A stretch of DNA of 64,000 nucleotides from Ctenosaura bakeri (Eukaryota; Chordata; Lepidosauria; Squamata; Iguanidae). The notes beneath the pieces were generated by a model. It saw only the letters and a list, made by a program, of their open reading frames with translations, was not told the origin of the DNA and made no database searches. Below, piece by piece: positions 45,787 to 57,394 of the stretch; the stretch's first letter is position 1, and every line of letters begins with the position of its first letter. The DNA is taken from NCBI GenBank assembly GCA_948474755.1, contig CAOLHI010001242.1:186001-250000 (forward strand), given 5' to 3'. The translations under genes were made by a program, and so were the position numbers.

Positions 45787-46766
45787 GTGAGCAACAAAAT
45801 GCAGTTGAACTTACTGTGAAGAGAGGTTTTCACAGAGCATGTGTAGATATAATGCTAGGAGGGCCACGGGGTTCTAAATATTCATTAGAATGGAATGTTA
45901 AATTTTCCACCCCACTGGAGATTTTGTTTGTCCTTGCTTGTGTGAGGAATGACAACTGTAGAAAAAGATTAATAGTGTCAGAGGGTTGGTCTCTAATGCT
46001 GGAATCATTGGCTCCAGGCAGTACAAGTCATGTTGGATGTTGGGAGATATGAGACTGATGTGCTACATAATCTCTGTTGCTGAAGGACATGGAGACATCC
46101 TTTATTTGAGGAGAAGTGGCCTTGCCTGAGACACTGTAGTTAAGGTGTACAGATGGCTGAACCTGATACCACTTATAGGATAGATTAACTGGAGTTATGT
46201 GAGAAATTCATACTGTTAACTTTTTCTCAATGGATTTACCAGGTTCTGCACATCCCAGGCTACATTGCTATATACATAAGAATGCTTTTGTTCAAAGGGG
46301 AGATGGCCCCTTTAGTGTTGTCCATGTAAAAAAAAAAAGTGTACAACATATTATGGATTTTTTCCACAAAAAAAGTCCATGCTAACTAACAACATGGGCA
46401 TAGATGTGAGGAAAAACATCATTAGACTAGATAGTTCTGCCTGTCCCTAAAACCAGCCCACTCTGTAAACAACTAGAGTTTTTCTTTTCCCTTTCAGCCC
46501 TTTGTAAATGAGTGAAAAGTGGCTGAAAAATCCAAGGCTAGAACAACAATGGCCTGTACTGTCTTATAATCTTTTATATGATGAACAGGTCTTTTGAACT
46601 GCATAACATTGTCTAGCTCTGTGTAAAGAAAATTTTTCCACCTTTAATTTGGAACACAAGGGTTCAAGGTATAAATTTTAATTTACTGACACCCAATTCC
46701 AGCTTAGACTTATCCACCAACTATTTGTTATGTGACCATAGATTCAGATGTGTAACTACAGGCTGT

Positions 46767-47435
46767 GTGTTTGGGCAAAATGAGGACATTGAGAATTCTG
46801 CCCCCTCAAGGGAAAAATCTATTACCCTTAAAGGTGGAGGACTTTGGGGTCCACCCACAATGCTAGGGGGAATCAGAGCTCAAAGGAGACCAGCAAGAGG
46901 AGGGTAATGGTAGGATCTTTTCTCCAGTGTATACCAGTATTAACTGTAGAGAAGACTCCAGTTAAGAGTTAAACAGAGTATTTTATTGGGAATTAACAAA
47001 CACACAAGAAATCAGACACTCTCAAGAACCATACAAAGCTATTGGAAAATGAGGGAAGAAAGATTGACAGGGTGACAAAACATTGATGGGAGTCATGACA
47101 ATGTCTTAATGTCTGGTTGGGCAGGGGGTCAAGGGAAAATGTCCATTGGGTGACATCACAGGATGGTCTCTGATTTCTCTACCTGGGCAGTTTCACCTTC
47201 CGTAGTATTCAGACAGGCATGTAGCCTGCAGTCTTGAAAGGATTAGCACAAGCCCGTTAGCACTGGGTTTTCCCACGTAATCCTCTCTGAACTTATGACC
47301 GGATCATGCCTGAGGTCATCCTGACCTGGCAATATGCTTCCAGACAGCACTTTTTCCAACATGTTTTTCAGCCATCAATATGTTTGATTATGAAAATAGC
47401 ACACCCCACAGATTGTGAATATATGGTCTGGTAAC
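46767..47435 (-). mobile_element. Solo LTR A
   Basis: Shares with LTRs B and C, in order: GGGCAAAATGAGGACATTGA (CACCCCAAAATGTGGATGAC in C), CAAGAGGAGGGTAATGGTAG, GATCTTTTCTCCAGTGTATA, TTTTATTGGGAATTAACAAA, TGACATCACAGGATGGTCTC and an end CTGGTAACA. The TTTATT is the reversed AATAAA, so it lies on the minus strand. No internal retroviral sequence is next to it. The outer left base is approximate. Confidence 0.75.
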
Positions 47436-47898
47436 AAATCCCTCCACTCCCAAATTTGTAGCATTACAGAGAGTGAGACAGGAAGATGTGTCACACCAGA
47501 AGTTTTATTTTGCTGTTTTTGCATTACCTTGGTAGCTTTGCCTACCTCTTTCCTTTGTATGTCTGAAATGTATTTCTAAAGTCTCAACCAATTTTTCAAG
47601 TTACTGAAATGCTAGAAATTTGGGGATGGAAGGGAAATGTCATGAGCTGTTCAAATTCTTTCGGTGGGGGCAATGCTCATTTTTTTCCTCCCTGTAGCAG
47701 CAGTCTCTTGAGCTGATCAATTTCATGCCCACAGCAGGCACCTCTAGTCAGCAGTGGTCCCTCTGATCCTTCTCTTGAATGTCAGTTGGTAAAGATGTGA
47801 TGTTCCTTCCATTCTGATCACTGCTCAGTCATGAACAAATTTTTTTGATGCCCTCTCTAGTACTATTTATGTTGTTGTCTCTTTCCCTTTGTGCACAG

Positions 47899-48044
47899 TC
47901 TGTGGTGATGACATCTGTGAAGATGATGAGAGTTGTTCCACATGTCCTGCTGATTGTGGTGAATGTCCGTTGACAACTGATGTCAGGATAGCAATTGCCT
48001 TACCAGTTTGTTTAGTCTGCACAGGCTTCATTCTGACAGTCATG
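47899..48044 (+). CDS. Receptor exon 8 seen: six-Cys knot and membrane span
   Basis: Acceptor CTTTGTGCACAG, donor GTATGT. Reads VCGDDICEDDESCSTCPADC, then GECPLTTDV and the hydrophobic RIAIALPVCLVCTGFILTVM. Six cysteines in 22 residues (C-X4-C-X5-C-X2-C-X3-C-X2-C) sit immediately outside the single membrane span. That motif is a common extracellular Cys-rich repeat type. Phase 1 in, 0 out. This exon fixes the topology: everything before it is outside, everything after inside. Confidence 0.92.
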
Positions 48045-48651
48045 GTATGTCTCAAGTAGAATTCAGCCACTCCCACACTTCCCTGTTCCCTATCCCTTTT
48101 TCTTCTTCCTCACCCCCCTCACTAGTTCCTGTTGTTTAATCTGGACTGTATCACAAAGCATTGTGCATATAGAAGTTTCAGTTCTTTGCTGACCCCTTGG
48201 GTATTTCTGGCTAAGGTTCAGCTCTAACTGGTTCACTGCTGCCTCACAATCAGAGATCTGTTTCAAAATAGCCACTTACCTCTAGAGTAAACCTCCCAAG
48301 ACAGAAACATTTCTTCTCTACTGCATTGGTAACACAACTGTCCCTGCATTATGGGGTAGTAGAAGCAAGGCAGACCTGGCAACTAATCATTTTTGTATCA
48401 TACGACATAGTCTTTTTTTGTTTTTCAACTGGAAGGACATAATGGCAGAGACTTGACTTTCAGCCTTGGCAGGTTTCCAAATAAATACAAGAAAGAGGAA
48501 GAAAAAGTGGCCCAGAGAGTACAAGGCTCAGTTTGCATAACCATTTCCCCCAATGTAATGACAGTGCTGTTTTCTGTGATGTGCCTACCTGTTTTATGAA
48601 TGTAGCTAACTTGTGTCAGAACTATAACAACAACCAGTTAAAAAGCACTAC

Positions 48652-49625
48652 TGTGTTACCACAAAACGTATAATGGGAATTAATTAACTCTATTAAGAAT
48701 ATTGCAAGAGGAGGGTAACTTAGGATTTTTTCACCTATGTCTACCAGGTTACTACAAGAAAGACCACTCAGAACACTTGTAGTTCAATTTAAATGTATTT
48801 TATTGGGGGGAAATATACACACACACACACACAAGTCACACACACACAAGCAATCACACAAAGCTAATGGAAAAGAAAGAGAGAAAAATGGATAGAGGGA
48901 ATAGAAAGGAAACTGGGTGATATTTACCGTCCAGAGAGAAGTAGAGAAACAGTGATGTGACTTGGACTAATGCCCAAGGCAAAGAACAGAGTGACAAGGA
49001 GGACCTCTGAAACAGAAGTGGTATATCTGGGATCCAAAATCAAGCGCTCTTTATACCCAAAAATCTACCCTGGAGGTGTGAGATGTTAATGACTCTCTAC
49101 TTGGGTCTTTCAGAGTGGACAAAGGGGACAGGATGGGTAAATGGTTTTTAACATCTGATGGTTTTTAACATTTGGATTGTAAAAGATTTTGATGTCTGCC
49201 TGACTGAGGATCAGGGAAAAGGTCATAGGTGTGAGGATGAGGCAATTATGGATTTGTTGGAAATCTTCCTGTTTTCCTGAAGCAATGCTGTCAAATAAGC
49301 AAGGTTCTTTGTTTTGGAATTTGCAACAAATAGGTACCAGATTGAGTTGATAGCTGGTTTTATGGCTTTGCCTTCTGTAGGAAATGCAAACCACAGGGGC
49401 TACTTGCTCTTCTTGGAGCTAGCATTGTTTCTTATTGAAAGAGCCACTGTCAGGTTTTCTTTCAGTGAACCTATGACTTGGGTCATGTTGGGGTCATCTC
49501 TGACCTACTTCCAGCTAGAATCTCTTTCACATGGCCCATTTCAGCTGTTGTATGATTTATATTTTATGTCAATTATATATATCTGCCAATTAATATATTT
49601 TTGCCAATTGAACCAGAGCCCTCAC
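48652..49625 (-). mobile_element. Solo LTR B
   Basis: Begins TGTTACCACAAAACGTATAA; includes GCAAGAGGAGGGTAACTTAG, TGTATTTTATTGGGGGGAAA, (AC)n, TGAGATGTTAATGACTCTCT and GATTTATATTTTATGTCAAT, then a decayed end near CCTCACA. Same family and orientation as A and C. It lies between exons 8 and 9. Confidence 0.75.
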
Positions 49626-49629
49626 ATAT

Positions 49630-50440
49630 CAACCGGATTTCAAGGGCAAGGAAAAATGTTTGCTTAGGTGTTGTGGGGAGGAGAGGGGGCAACATATCAT
49701 CCCTTTAGACTCCCCCCTCCTCAACCACCTTCATTTCTTTTTCTTTCCTCAGATGCTACTTTTTCCTACACTCTGCCTCTCCACTTTTCACTTTCTCCTT
49801 TCATTCCCCCTCCATCTTATTTATCTCTGACACACTGAATACAGTGTCCAAAACAGTTTTTTTTAAAAAAACATGTAGACAGATTTATGTATATCTTTAG
49901 ATCTACATACAATGCTTCTTAGTTGAGTTTCATGAAAGTCTGCCAGCCACACAGCTTTGTTTGTTTCTCTTCCTTATACATGAGTTGCACAGGGAATTGT
50001 ACCACGCTTTGGTTGAGACATGCAACAGGCACTCATGTGTACACCAGCAACATGGGAAACATTCATGCTTTATTTTATACATTGCAGCATATGTTCATTT
50101 CCTACACTGCAATCATCCAATGTTGATAACAATGAAGTCATCCTGAGAACTGTAAGAGAACGTTATTTACAGTGATAGCTCATGGTGCCTATTGAACCAT
50201 GAAGACAATCAAGTGATAGATGCAATTACCACATGTTTTAACATACTAACCTTCCTCCACACTTCAGAGAGACAAATTCTCTTTGCTTCACATTCAAGGG
50301 CTGCTGAAGTTAGATGTCAGGCTTACAAGGTAAATGGAAGTGCTTGTACAAATATAAATAGCTTAGAGTTTGAAACACTGCATGCATTTACCACTGTGCC
50401 AGTGGAGTAATCCCTAGGAATGAATTTGACCTATTTTGTT
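49630..50440 (+). other. Intron sequence, no feature recognised
   Basis: Pyrimidine-rich 49710-49860, otherwise unremarkable. It ends at the strong acceptor of the next exon. Confidence 0.5.
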
Positions 50441-50448
50441 TTCTTTAG

Positions 50449-50521
50449 TGGTTCCAGTACCAAAAGCAAAAGCTGTTTTGGGATGAAAGCTGGATTATAG
50501 ACTTCAGCTCCATCAAAGAAG
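50449..50521 (+). CDS. Receptor exon 9 seen: juxtamembrane segment
   Basis: Acceptor CTATTTTGTTTTCTTTAG, donor GTGCGT. Reads WFQYQKQKLFWDESWIIDFS, then SIKE. A basic, tryptophan-rich stretch right after the membrane span with W.I.D.S.I spacing matches the start of the kinase-homology region of receptor cyclases. Phase 0 in, 1 out. Confidence 0.88.
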
Positions 50522-50839
50522 GTGCGTACATATGGAGACTATTATCAGAGCAAATGAGGACAAGCAACTGGTGGTCTGTGGGTCAAATCCCCCATGGGAA
50601 GTTCCGATCTAGTCTCCCAATGAATGTGCTTTGCAGTTGGTTTCTCCTAAGTTGAACAATAGACAAACCCAAAACAATCTCTTCCCCTTCACTGCGCTCC
50701 TCACCACCACCTTCAGTTGAGAAGAGCAACAAAAGGTTTGACAGAGACTTTTCACTGAATGATGCTCATTCTCATTCATAAACCATAATAGGGATGATAA
50801 ATTACACATTGAGGGAAGACCTCAACCTAAACTTCTGTT

Positions 50840-51714
50840 TGTCACCCCAAAATGTGGATGACTCTGAAGTCTACCCGCAATGCCAGTGACCCTGTGGAAT
50901 GGTGGGGAATATTAGCTCAAAGGAGAGGCTTGCGAGAGGGGGTTAACCTAACAGGATCTTTTACACCTGTGTATAACAGTACTAATGCAGGGACACCAGT
51001 TAGTGATTCAAAGAATTTTTTTTTATTGTAGGAATTATCAATTACACACACACACACAAGATCCAAGCAGTCTCACAACAGGGAGCATTTAGGGCAATGT
51101 AAGTGATATTTACCTATCCAGAAATGAAGAGACAAGTGATGTGGCTCAGACCAATGGTCCAAGGGTAGTACAAAACAAGAACTGGAGTGGTAGAGTGATG
51201 GCCAGTATGCTAAAGTACTACAAGTTATCTGGCTCAGAGTCAGGGATTAAATACTCTTTTTCCATCCTGAGTGGGGAGGTGTTAATGACTCTCTGGCTGA
51301 GTAGACAATGGAGTTTCGAATGAGCTAATGGCCTTATCATCAGGTGACAAAGGACAGATGAGAATGGTGATAGCTCCTTAATAACAGGACAGGTGAGAGG
51401 ACAAAAGGAGAGTTTGAGTAGACAAAGGCAGAGGGTCAAAGACAACCAATGGAAGGAGTTTTGGGTGCTATTGTTTCCAAAGGTTGAATTGTTGAGGAAC
51501 ATCTGCAAGTCCATTATCACCAGCACTTCCCTGACTATGACCTGGCCACTCCCTGAGGTCCCAATTTGGCTTAGTTTTGCAACGCATGTTTGCAACCAGT
51601 TCCTCCTTGCCAGCAGGCTTCCCAGTCATATCAGGATATAATTTATATTTTATGCCAGTTAATATTTGCCAGTTTGAACCATATAATGAAGTGGGGGGTG
51701 GCGGCCTGGTAACA
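50840..51714 (-). mobile_element. Solo LTR C
   Basis: Begins TGTCACCCCAAAATGTGGAT and ends GGCCTGGTAACA, so TGTCACC and the reverse TGTTACC pair as LTR ends. Contains AGCTCAAAGGAGAGGCTTGC, AACAGGATCTTTTACACCTG, TTTTTTTTATTGTAGGAATT, (AC)n and AGGTGTTAATGACTCTCTGG. About 875 bases. It is the best-bordered of the three copies. Confidence 0.82.
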
Positions 51715-51849
51715 GTTATTCATTTTGGGCGATGAAGGTGGGAGGAAAGGATTAATGGGCTGAGTTAGTTGGTGGAGGCAATATTGTCAGGCCTTCAGCC
51801 TTTGCTGAAAATACATCACTTTCATTTGTTCATCTTTAAAGTTGCTGAT

Positions 51850-53255
51850 TAGGCTGCTACGTTGGTCCTACATCAGCTATCATCAGCTTTCACCAACATG
51901 GTGCCTCTGGGTATTTTGGACTGCAACTCCCATGAGTCCCAGCTCATGTGGATCATGGGAATTAAAATCCAGGACACCACAAAGATGCCAGCTTGAGGAA
52001 GAGTGTTCTATATAATATTTAGGACCACTCATCGTTCATCTTACTGATGTAAAATTGTATGTAAAATTTTATGTAAAATTGCATGTAAAATTGAACCATA
52101 TTGTCCATGATTTTTTTTAATGAATAGATAAGAGTTGCATATTTTCATTCATCACCCGTTTCTGTATCTTTGTGGAGGAGGTAATGTCAGCAGGTGCTGT
52201 AGTACTAAACCAGATGTAGAGTAAGATGCCATCTGGAAAGGCCCCCTGGATTCAGCTTTATAGCTGCACCATCTTGCCTCTGCAAGGTGATAGAGAAAAC
52301 ACTTCAGCTTTAAACATACTATATTTTTTTTCAGTATCTCATGAAGGAGTTTATTATGTTATCCTAATATGCTACCACCACTAGTAGTTTTGGAACTGAT
52401 TTCATTTCTTGCTATCATTGCAGAGTTTAAATTTGTTGTTTTTTTGATGAAGTGTGATATGAAACATAGAAGCATCAAGCTAACAAATGTGTTATACCAA
52501 TAGCTAATGAGATCAGACAAAATATTAGCACCACAGCTAGCCTGGATCTAATAGAAGAAAACATCCCAAATTGAGAACCATAAATTAAACATTCAGTGGA
52601 GAAGCAAGCAAAAGAGATTATGCCTTCATTAATTACAATATATGGGCAAGATAAAAATAAATATGCAAATCTGAGAGAGAGAGAGAAAAAAAGACCATTA
52701 TAGCCTGAGCTGCATAGTAAGGAAAAAAGATGAAACAGAAGAGAATCTGGAAGCTACAGTTTGATTCTTTCTTTTAAAAAACAAAGGGTTCACTGACCGG
52801 AATAAATTGTCTTCAATAAGTGTGTTTCATCTTCAGGTACACAAGATGTTACCTTATGCTGACCCCAAAAAAGCAAATGAGGTGCATGGGAAAGGATAAC
52901 TCAACTATGTATAATCACATAAATTCTGATACACTGCGTATCTTCGTTATAGTTAAAGCATAAGACTCAAACCATTTGAAATGAGCTGATCGTGTATGTA
53001 AGCACGTTGTTCAAAACTTGTAGGAAAGTTCTACAATTTCAAAAATAATTTCTATACTTCTCTATGCTGGGTCAAGTTCGTCAATGGATTACCATCTGCT
53101 GCAAGCAGAGAACACGGATGGTTTGGTGCAGAAAGGTTCTAGCAGAGCAACTGACACTTAAGAATGTAGATTTTGACTCATAATGATTTGTGGGTATTCA
53201 TGCCAAGGCATCTACAAGCAGCCTACATTTAATTCCTTATTTTATTCATTTGTAA
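51850..53255 (+). other. Intron with one old repeat, otherwise empty
   Basis: 51870-51990 (TGGACTGCAACTCCCATGAG) is a hAT-like interspersed repeat. 52050-52095 has three imperfect ATGTAAAATT units. (GA)n near 52674-52686. Nothing else was recognised. Confidence 0.45.
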
Positions 53256-53263
53256 AAAATTAG

Positions 53264-53411
53264 ATGCTGTGACAAGAACAGCAGTGGGAAGCACCTTGAG
53301 CATTCCGCATGCCCCCAGCACTCCCAACACCAGCTGCCTCACAGCACTGAGCTCTTGCACGGCAACTGCTAATGCCACTAAGGCCAAGTTCTTCACACAG
53401 ACTGGGATCTA
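53264..53411 (+). CDS. Receptor exon 10 seen: Ser/Thr-rich start of kinase-homology domain
   Basis: Found by phase. The exons on either side need phase 1 in and phase 2 out, and this open stretch (acceptor AAAAAATTAG, donor GTAGGT) fits exactly. Reads DAVTRTAVGSTLSIPHAPST, then PNTSCLTALSSC and KAKFFTQTGIY. The joined end TQTGIY/DGRIVAIKK gives a proper beta-strand/lysine context. The Ser/Thr-rich part replaces a glycine-rich ATP loop. The equivalent region in natriuretic peptide receptors carries regulatory phosphosites, so phosphorylation here is possible (inference). Confidence 0.85.
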
Positions 53412-53605
53412 GTAGGTGCCTAGTTTCATGCTATTCTCTTTTTGACTGCTCTGCTAAGTAGGGTAAATTAGTTCTGTGGTCAAGTTCCACCAGAGTCCTT
53501 ACTCTGACTCTGGAGTCCTGACAAAGTATTCCAGCCACAGCGAGAACAGCAGCCGTGTTGGATGGAAGTGGTATCTGAAAGCCACAGAGTTAGCCTGCAT
53601 TCATA

Positions 53606-54165
53606 GTTTCCAAGTGAAAGGAAGTAATAGTCCTTCTATATTTTGCTCTCATTTGGAGTATTGTGTTCAGTTCTGGGTGCCTCATTTTAAGAAGATACAG
53701 ACAAGTTGAAGCAGGTTGAGAGAAGAGCAACAAGGATGATAAGAGGTATGAACAAAATTTATGAGGAAAGGCTGAAGGAGCTGGGTCTGTTCAGCCTGGT
53801 GAAGAGAAAACTGATGGGTAACATGGTTGCAGTCTTTAAATATCTAAAGAGCTGTCACAGAGAGGAGAGAGGTTTGTTCTCTACCCCCCCAGAAGGTAGA
53901 ATCATGTTTAATGGATTGAAGTTGTGGGAGGGTAGATTTTGATTGAACATTAAAAGGAACTTTGATAGCAAGAGTGGTTCAGCAATTAAACCTGCTGCCT
54001 AGAGAGGTGGCAAAGTCTCTTTCTTTGGACATCTTCAAAAAGAAAGTAGACAGCTACCTGCTGGGGATGCTCCAGCTGCAGTTCATGCATTGAATGGGGG
54101 GGGGTAGATTCAATAGCCTAGGGTTCCCCTTCCAACTCTATGATTCTTTTCTCTATGATTTCACT
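53606..54165 (+). mobile_element. CR1 LINE 3' end
   Basis: Readings contain LEYCVQFWVPHFKK, VERRATRMIRGM, EERLKELGLFSLVKRKLMG and VFKYLKSCHREE, the CR1 C-terminal order. It ends CCTTCCAACTCTATGATTCT then CTATGATT, the CR1 tail. 5'-truncated and frameshifted. It lies in the intron right after exon 10. Confidence 0.92.
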
Positions 54166-54249
54166 CTCTACTTCAATCAGTGACCAGTGCTGGATCCTGG
54201 ACTATATGTTTACCAGTTCTTTCTTCAAGGCATTGCAATTTTAATATGT

Positions 54250-54570
54250 CTCATAAAGACTTGACTAGCCACAGAAGGCTTGTTCATGAGGTCAGTGGTA
54301 AGCTCCATAAGGTTATTAGGCACAGGAGATAATAGTGTCTTTTCTGTCATGGCTCTTTCCTTATGGAATGACCTACCTTGGCATGTGTTAGGTCTTACCA
54401 ATCTGTTTGTCTTGGGCTGCTTTGAACTGGATGTGGATCCATCTTTTATACTATAATTTTTATTGTTGTAGAAAAATTCAGTGATACATTTCATGTTGTT
54501 TTAATGAGCTATATTAGCTATTATTGTTTCAGTTTCTTATTCTGTGAACCACCATTGGCACTGGTAGTTA
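54250..54570 (+). mobile_element. L2-like LINE 3' end
   Basis: CCTTATGGAATGACCTACCT (an LWNDLPW-like word) is followed by TTTTATACTATAATTTTTAT and a TTCTGTGAACCACC end, as in L2 3' regions. Decayed. Confidence 0.55.
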
Positions 54571-54595
54571 GACAAGCATCTTTGTTTTCTTCCAG

Positions 54596-54679
54596 TGATG
54601 GTAGAATTGTTGCCATCAAAAAAATTAACAAGACATTTGCCCTCACCAAGACCATACGTAAAGAAGTTAAACAAGTAAG
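54596..54679 (+). CDS. Receptor exon 11 seen: kinase-homology VAIKK segment
   Basis: Acceptor TTTGTTTTCTTCCAG, donor GTAAGC. Reads DGRIVAIKKINKTFALTKTI, then RKEVKQV. VAIKK holds the ATP-site lysine of kinase-like domains. L/T-K-T-I-R-K-E-V matches the helix-C region of receptor cyclases. An alternative donor GTAAGG five bases earlier would break the phase with exon 12. Confidence 0.92.
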
Positions 54680-54784
54680 GTAAGCCAGGACAATCGAATC
54701 TGGATACTTCCAGATACAGACCTGCAAGTGAACACTGAATGCATATAGTCTTTGAACCTGAGTGTGCTTCTCTCCTATACCCTC

Positions 54785-55120
54785 CAACTGTCCCAATTTG
54801 GGAGGAACAGTATTGATTAACCCTCTGCGTTCCTCCAGCCCTTTTTAGCTGCTTTTAAAATATCCCAGTTTGTCTGTCCTTCTCCCACTTTTCCCTTTTT
54901 TTCCTCAGCTTACTTCCATTGCTGCAGACTGAGTTCAAATTGCAGGAGTAGCTTGTGTTCAATTAACTCAGGAGAAACAGAGGAGAGGAGGGGTTGGACT
55001 CTTGCCCTTCCCAGTAGACTGTGGCAAAAGGGAACTGCTCCAGCTCTCCTAGCTTGTGTGCCCTTCCTCATTTGTTTGCCATCTTGCCCACACTCAGATG
55101 TGTTTGGTCACATATGTCCC
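54785..55120. repeat. Unclassified dispersed repeat, copy 2
   Basis: Matches 12560-12905 in the same direction. It begins near CCTCCAACTGTCCCAATTTG and ends near CAGATGTGTTTGGTCAC. Confidence 0.7.
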
Positions 55121-55131
55121 AGGCCCTTTCT

Positions 55132-55531
55132 GCAACTTACCTTTTCTCAGCACTGCGGTGTGGGGATCGTGTGAGCAGCCTCCTGCAAGAGGCTCTCGCA
55201 TCCCTGCTGCTTCAGCTCCGCAGCTGCTGCCTGCTAGCGAGCAGACAGTATGAGGGCTCCTCCTCTTCCTTCCGCAGTGCAGCCTGAGATTTTCTAGCCT
55301 GCGTAGGAAGTGCGAGCGCTGCAGCTCCGGACGGTAAGTGCGTGCAGAGCCCCGGAATGATGCACGATCACGCACCATTTTCGGTTAGAAGCCAAAAATG
55401 AAATAGTGCGTGATTGGTGCCTGCCGGCCCTGCCAGCATCATGCAATTGCAAGGACATCTTGTGGACAGCTCCTCGCAATTGCGCGACACTCCAGAGGCC
55501 CTTTCGCATGGCAAATGCCATGCAAAAGGCC
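55132..55531. mobile_element. GC-rich MITE, probable
   Basis: GGCCCTTTCTGCAACTTACC to GCCATGCAAAAGGCC. The ends are inverted only for about 12 bases, and the flanking triplets do not match cleanly. The CpG- and GC-rich body matches the other GC-rich MITEs of the window. Confidence 0.5.
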
Positions 55532-55539
55532 AGTCTTCA

Positions 55540-56560
55540 TCAATGAAATGTAAAAGGGCATGTTCTCTTGCTTACATTTACTGGGTGACTGATCTTCACT
55601 TTGTACTGTTTAACTTCTGTATCAGTCTGTGTTCTTTCTAGAGATGTGATGAACTGTGAAAAACAAAAACCTGGAAAAATTCAGGTTTTCCCCGTTTTCT
55701 TAACTTTTTTTTTTTTTGAAAAATGGAAAAAATGGAATATGGAGTGTTTTGTTTTGGAATGATGGATCAAATGTTTTAAGACAAGGGGTTCATATATTTA
55801 TTCTCCCCATATTATTTCTAAAAATTATATGGCAAGTCTACTTTTAATGTAAGACCATGTACAGCTGTGCTACCCAAATTGGTGGTCTATAGACTGGTGC
55901 TAGTACATAAGGCATCATCTATTGGCCTCCGGCAGGTTTCTAAAACAGAAAGAAATGGGTAGAAATATGGTATTAGTCCCTGGCTCATTAGAGAGAAAAA
56001 ATGCCAATTTGCCCACATTAGATAGCCAGAGAAACACTAGACATCCATGATCCTGGTTTCCCTTTCTCAGTTCTTTTTATGGGAAAGAGTGGTTTATGAA
56101 ATTCTCCCTCTGTCATTGGCAGTGATAGAACATTTCCTAGCTCCAACTGCCTGATTCCAGGTCTTTTTCTTCAACTTCAACCCATCACTTTGCTGCTTGC
56201 CACCAATTTGTTGACTTCTCCAATGATACATTAATCTATGCTCAAGTAAAACAGCCTGGTGGGATTTCAGAATTCCTCCAGCAGCTACCAAAACAGTAAC
56301 TTTTCTAAGCTCTGAAAAAAACCCCGTGAGGATTGCCACATCAGCCTCTCTTGCTCCTGGCACCCCAGGAGTGAGTTCTTATAGTCTGCTGAACTGTTCT
56401 AAAAATCTGATCTCTATGTCTGCTCTCAAGGAAAATGTTTCTGTTGCATGGAGAACTGTTTAAAAATGCAATTTTGTGTTCCTAGAGACATTTGATACCA
56501 TTTGGACATTCTATTGACTTCTCTAGACACAGGCAACACAGATGATCTGATTCCCGCCTT
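55540..56560 (+). other. Intron sequence, no gene recognised
   Basis: 55640-55760 contains A- and T-rich words (GAAAAATGGAAAAAATGG) like part of an old interspersed repeat. No exon. Confidence 0.45.
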
Positions 56561-56571
56561 TGTTTTCACAG

Positions 56572-56715
56572 AGAATTAGATCACCCCAACCTCTGCAAAT
56601 TCATTGGAGGCTGCACTGAGGTACCAAACATTGCCATAATAACTGAATACTGCCCTAAGGGAAGTTTGAATGATGTCCTGCTCAATGAAGACATCCCTCT
56701 AAACTGGGGTTTTAG
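56572..56715 (+). CDS. Receptor exon 12 seen: kinase-homology core
   Basis: Acceptor CCGCCTTTGTTTTCACAG, donor GTGAGA. Reads RELDHPNLCKFIGGCTEVPN, then IAIITEYCPKGSLNDVLLNE and DIPLNWGF. L.H.NL.KFIG.C, P.I.I.TEYCPKGSL.D.L and the following W-F are the most characteristic words of the receptor guanylate cyclase kinase-homology domain. This is the strongest family evidence in the window. Confidence 0.95.
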
Positions 56716-56805
56716 GTGAGAGAAAGATGGAAAAGGTGGACATCAATGGAGACTTTATATCATGTCTAACTTCAAATGAAAGCGTGCATGATTAGTGATC
56801 TTTGT

Positions 56806-57003
56806 TGCACTAGAGTACTGGAAGACCAAATTTTGAATCCCCACTTTGCCAAGAAAACTCACTGGGTGACCAGGGCAAGTCATATTCTGTCAACCTGGAG
56901 GGAAGACAATGACAAATGTCTTCTAAATAAATTTTGCTACTATGCTCCCCCCCACAATGATAGGGCCTCCATAAGTTGGAGTCAACTTGAAGGCACATGG
57001 AAA
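56806..57003 (+). mobile_element. tRNA-derived SINE, sense
   Basis: Head TTGCACTAGAGTACTGGAAG with TTTTGAATCCCCACTTTGCC, body CTCACTGGGTGACCAGGGCA, then ATGATAGGGCCTCCATAAGT and the tail AACTTGAAGGCACATGG. Close to full length. Confidence 0.85.
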
Positions 57004-57394
57004 ACAACTTCAAATGAAGAGAGCCAAAGTACAAGCCAGACATATGGGTCAAACTAGATGCTCTTGTTAATGTGTGTCCTTTGCTGGAAATTCATTTCCT
57101 TTCACATTGGATATAAAATCTAACGACTTAAACATAATTTTCCAAACTCAGTTTCCCCTCTTTATTATTTGCTGCTCCTAGATATGTGTGTAATGACGGT
57201 AGGGAGGATGTACGGTGTGATGTCTTCACATCATGTGTTCCTATGTTACAGTGAAAGGAAGGGGAAGTAGGCATGTGGTTGCCATTTTGAGGGACAAATG
57301 TTATTTACCATAGTCATAATGTCCCATTTTAAAATCCAAAACAATGTGAGATCAAATTGTATGAAGTAATTATGCCTATAGTTGTTCCAAAGAC

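Noticed and set aside
45479..45833. Arg/Glu-repeat readings on the minus strand
   Set aside because: Translations of the (CT)n tract next to receptor exon 7.
55021..55521. Overlapping readings of 65-94 codons
   Set aside because: GC-rich mobile-element sequence inside an intron; the several mutually overlapping frames indicate composition, not coding.
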